In this document: positions 5,156 to 7,039 of the stretch, one piece after another
Position numbering within the stretch: the stretch's first letter is position 1
How the letters are laid out: each line of letters begins with the position of its first letter
NCBI GenBank assembly: GCA_002409285.1
Contig: DHUT01000007.1
Location: forward strand, 1 to 7,039
Direction of reading: 5' to 3'
Origin: Firmicutes bacterium UBA5227
GTDB taxonomy: Bacteria > Bacillota > Clostridia > Tissierellales > Sedimentibacteraceae
Length of the DNA: 7,039 nucleotides
Position numbers and translations under genes: made by a program
The notes under the pieces: model-generated
What the model was told of the DNA's origin: nothing
Databases searched by the model: none
What the model saw: the letters and a program-made list of their open reading frames with translations, nothing else

Positions 5156-6277
5156 TTACAGCATTTTGCTTATAATTACTTCCCGGATTCTTTCGGCGGC
5201 TCTACCATCTCCGTAAGGATTGACCGCATTAGCCATTTTATTGTATTCTTGCTGATTGTTGAGAAGTGTATCTATTTCTCTGAATATTGTATCTTTTTCG
5301 ATACCCGCTAACTTTGCGGTTCCTGCTTCTATTCCTTCCGGCCTTTCTGTTTCTTTTCTTACCACCAGCACCGGCTTTCCAAGTGAGGGGGCTTCTTCCT
5401 GTATTCCGCCTGAATCTGTTACTACCAGGAAGCATTTATCCATAAGATTGGTAAATGGCAGATAGTCAAGAGGTTCGATTAAATGTACATTTTTCATATT
5501 ACCGAATATTCTTTCTGCAATTTCTCTTACCTTTGGGTTTAAGTGCATTGGATATATAACCTCTGCCTGCTGATTTTTTTCTGCAGCTTCCTTAATTGCC
5601 GAAAAAATATTTTCCATAGGTTTTCCGATATTTTCTCTCCTGTGGGAAGTAAGCAGTATTACCTTTTTATTTTCAAAATCTATGTTATTTAGTGTCTCAT
5701 CTTCAAATATGTAATTTTTATCTATTACCCACTTCAACGCATCTATTGATGTATTTCCTGTCACAAATATTTTGCTGTCATCGTATCCTTCTCTTAACAG
5801 ATTATCTCTTGAAGTAGCTGTAGGAGCAAAGTGAAAATCCGTCATTACACCTGTAAGCTTTCGATTTGCTTCCTCAGGATATGGAGAATATAAATTTCCG
5901 CTTCTTAATCCTGCTTCTACATGTCCTATCTTTACCTGGTGATAGAAGGCGGCAAGTGCTCCTGTAAAGACCGTTGTGGTATCTCCCTGAACCAACACGA
6001 TATCAGGTTTAAATTCTTCTATTACATCCTCCAGGCCGGTTAATGCCCTGCAGGTTATCTGTGTCAGTGTCTGTCCGCTCCGGAATATGTTAAGGTCATA
6101 ATCCGGTTCAATATCAAATATTCTTAAAACCTGGTCAAGCATATCTCTATGCTGGGCAGTAACACAAATCCTAATTGTAAAATGCTCCTGGTCACTTTTA
6201 AGTGCTTTTATCACAGGAGCCATTTTTACTGCCTCCGGTCTGGTCCCAAAAATAATGAGAGCCTTTATTTTATTCAT
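5156..6277 (-). CDS. wecB: UDP-N-acetylglucosamine 2-epimerase (non-hydrolysing)
   Basis: This cytoplasmic enzyme, also called MnaA, interconverts UDP-GlcNAc and UDP-ManNAc. UDP-ManNAc is used for teichoic acid linkage units, capsules or other surface glycans. The 373-residue length is standard. The N-terminal domain opens with FGTRPEAVKMAPVI (10-23). Expected active-site residues are present: Asp99 in VQGDTTT, Glu121 in GHVEAGLRSG, the acidic pair in YPEEANR (135-136) and His212 in TSHRREN. The UDP-binding block DSGGIQEEAPSLGKPVLVVR (288-307) and RPEGIEAGT follow. A purine-rich stretch (6278-6296) that includes AAGGA precedes the ATG. It is 90 nt downstream of tagO with no convincing terminator between, so the two may be co-transcribed. 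The hydrolysing, sialic-acid-type epimerases are less likely given the sequence blocks and the neighbour. Confidence 0.96.
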   Translation of the reverse strand: MNKIKALIIFGTRPEAVKMAPVIKALKSDQEHFTIRICVTAQHRDMLDQVLRIFDIEPDYDLNIFRSGQTLTQITCRALTGLEDVIEEFKPDIVLVQGDTTTVFTGALAAFYHQVKIGHVEAGLRSGNLYSPYPEEANRKLTGVMTDFHFAPTATSRDNLLREGYDDSKIFVTGNTSIDALKWVIDKNYIFEDETLNNIDFENKKVILLTSHRRENIGKPMENIFSAIKEAAEKNQQAEVIYPMHLNPKVREIAERIFGNMKNVHLIEPLDYLPFTNLMDKCFLVVTDSGGIQEEAPSLGKPVLVVRKETERPEGIEAGTAKLAGIEKDTIFREIDTLLNNQQEYNKMANAVNPYGDGRAAERIREVIISKML

Positions 6278-6305
6278 TCCTTACTTCCTTCCTCTCTGAA
6301 CAATT

Positions 6306-6348
6306 GATCGGCAGGGTCAGTTAAGCACCATGTGCAACGTCCCCTCGC
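6306..6348. other. GC-rich island in the tagO-wecB spacer
   Basis: Within the 90-nt spacer 43 bases hold 26 G or C (about 60 percent), well above the neighbouring AT-rich DNA. It contains a small hairpin on the minus strand (GCAC-ATG-GTGC, 6325-6335, with three more pairs if two bases bulge) and a GGGGACGTTGCAC string. No U tract follows, so it is not a clear terminator. It could be a dispersed repeat or a remnant of inserted DNA, but no second copy is visible here. Confidence 0.35.
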
Positions 6349-6367
6349 TATTTGGTATTCTTTATTT

Positions 6368-7039
6368 TTATTGTTCTTTCTTTTTAAACACTCCGCCTAC
6401 CTTTGCAAAATAAAACATAGCTACAACTACCATTGTAGCAACTATTATACCTATAAGCGGCTCTGTGTCTGCTATGGCAACTGATACTATACCCAGCATC
6501 ATGCTTATAAAATACATTATCAATACAGTCTGTCTCTGATTAAGACCGTGTTTCATAAGTCTGTGATGCAAATGCTCCTTGTCTGCCTGCATTATTGGTT
6601 TCTTATTAATAAATCTTCTTATTATTGCAAAGGCTGTATCAAAGATAGGAAGTCCAAGGGCAAATATAGGCACTGCCAGAGCAACAACCGTAACACTCTT
6701 TACCATACCAAGTACAGAAGTAACTGCCAGCATGTATCCTAAAAGCATGGCTCCGGTATCTCCCATAAATATTTTGGCAGGGTTAAAGTTAAAGGGAAGA
6801 AATCCTAAAGATGCTCCGGCAATAATTGCACACTGCAATACAATGAAATCATATCCCATTTTTGATGCTGTAAAAAGAAGTGTGGTTGCGGCTATACTGG
6901 CAACCCCTGAGGCTAGTCCATCAAGACCATCTATTAAATTAATCGTGTTTGTAATACCTACCAGCCACACAAGTGTTATCGGATATGAAAGCCAGCTCAG
7001 CAGGTAGCTCATTCCTGTATCAGAAAGAGGGTTTGTTAT
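6368..7039 (-). CDS. tagO: Polyprenyl-phosphate GlcNAc-1-phosphate transferase TagO/WecA, 5' end outside window
   Basis: This integral membrane enzyme transfers GlcNAc-1-phosphate from UDP-GlcNAc to undecaprenyl phosphate, the first committed step for wall teichoic acid and related glycopolymers. The frame stays open to the right edge; 223 residues are visible and about 100 N-terminal residues are missing for a family of roughly 320 to 360. The ATG at 7012 is therefore an internal methionine. Family motifs in order, counted from the first visible residue: NTINLIDGLDGLA (31-43, the aspartate-rich motif), FMGDTGAMLLG (91-101), PIFDTAFAIIRR (131-142) and HLHHRLMKHG (156-165). Several hydrophobic helices separate them, and the C-terminus is a short basic tail, KKKEQ. 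The PIMQADKEHLHHR stretch fits TagO/WecA better than MraY. The following wecB supplies the UDP-ManNAc for the next sugar, which supports a linkage-unit role. Confidence 0.93.
   Translation of the reverse strand: MTNPLSDTGMSYLLSWLSYPITLVWLVGITNTINLIDGLDGLASGVASIAATTLLFTASKMGYDFIVLQCAIIAGASLGFLPFNFNPAKIFMGDTGAMLLGYMLAVTSVLGMVKSVTVVALAVPIFALGLPIFDTAFAIIRRFINKKPIMQADKEHLHHRLMKHGLNQRQTVLIMYFISMMLGIVSVAIADTEPLIGIIVATMVVVAMFYFAKVGGVFKKKEQ

Noticed and set aside
6579..7007. 142-codon open frame on the plus strand
   Set aside because: It is antisense to tagO, whose family motifs are intact in the opposite strand; the frame is a shadow.
6368..7012. TagO as a complete 214-residue gene starting at 7012
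   Set aside because: The frame remains open upstream to the window edge, and the family needs about 100 more N-terminal residues with further membrane helices.

Overview
The window reads as chromosomal DNA of a low-GC, Gram-positive anaerobe of the Clostridia type. The reasons are AT-rich spacers, strong GGAGG-type ribosome binding sites, a consensus sigma-A promoter, use of the flavoprotein enoyl reductase FabK, and a TagO/MnaA pair typical of Gram-positive surface-polymer synthesis. Genus cannot be fixed from the sequence alone. Every convincing gene lies on the minus strand, so the biological order runs from the right end of the window to the left.

Right part (7039 to about 5110): the 3' two thirds of a tagO/wecA-type polyprenyl-phosphate GlcNAc-1-phosphate transferase runs off the right edge. 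A 90-nt spacer with an unusually GC-rich core follows, then a complete wecB/mnaA (UDP-GlcNAc 2-epimerase) that ends in a GNRA-loop intrinsic terminator. Together they would make the lipid-linked GlcNAc and the UDP-ManNAc that start a wall teichoic acid or similar glycopolymer.

Middle (about 5080 to 4580): a near-consensus promoter drives acpP (acyl carrier protein). Two copies of a TATTTTGAT element, 32 bp apart, sit over and just after its -10 box, and they look like half-sites for a FabT/MarR-type lipid regulator. acpP is followed at once by a bidirectional intrinsic terminator. A dense 130-nt fabK leader comes next. It holds a 26-bp near-palindrome, a tandem 9-bp repeat, a possible promoter, and a 9 to 13-bp inverted repeat followed by six U residues.

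Left part (4568 to 206): a tight operon fabK-fabD-fabG-fabF-fabZ covers the type II fatty-acid elongation cycle (enoyl reduction, malonyl loading, ketoreduction, condensation, dehydration), all acting on the acyl carrier protein made by acpP. The genes overlap or sit 11 to 56 nt apart. A 27-nt stem-loop lies between fabG and fabF, and an AT-rich hairpin with a U7 tract ends the operon. No fabH, acetyl-CoA carboxylase genes or fabT-like regulator are in this window, although these often sit in clostridial fab clusters. The proteins are well-known families, and I see no clear undescribed system. The more interesting material is the regulatory architecture of the acpP and fabK leaders.
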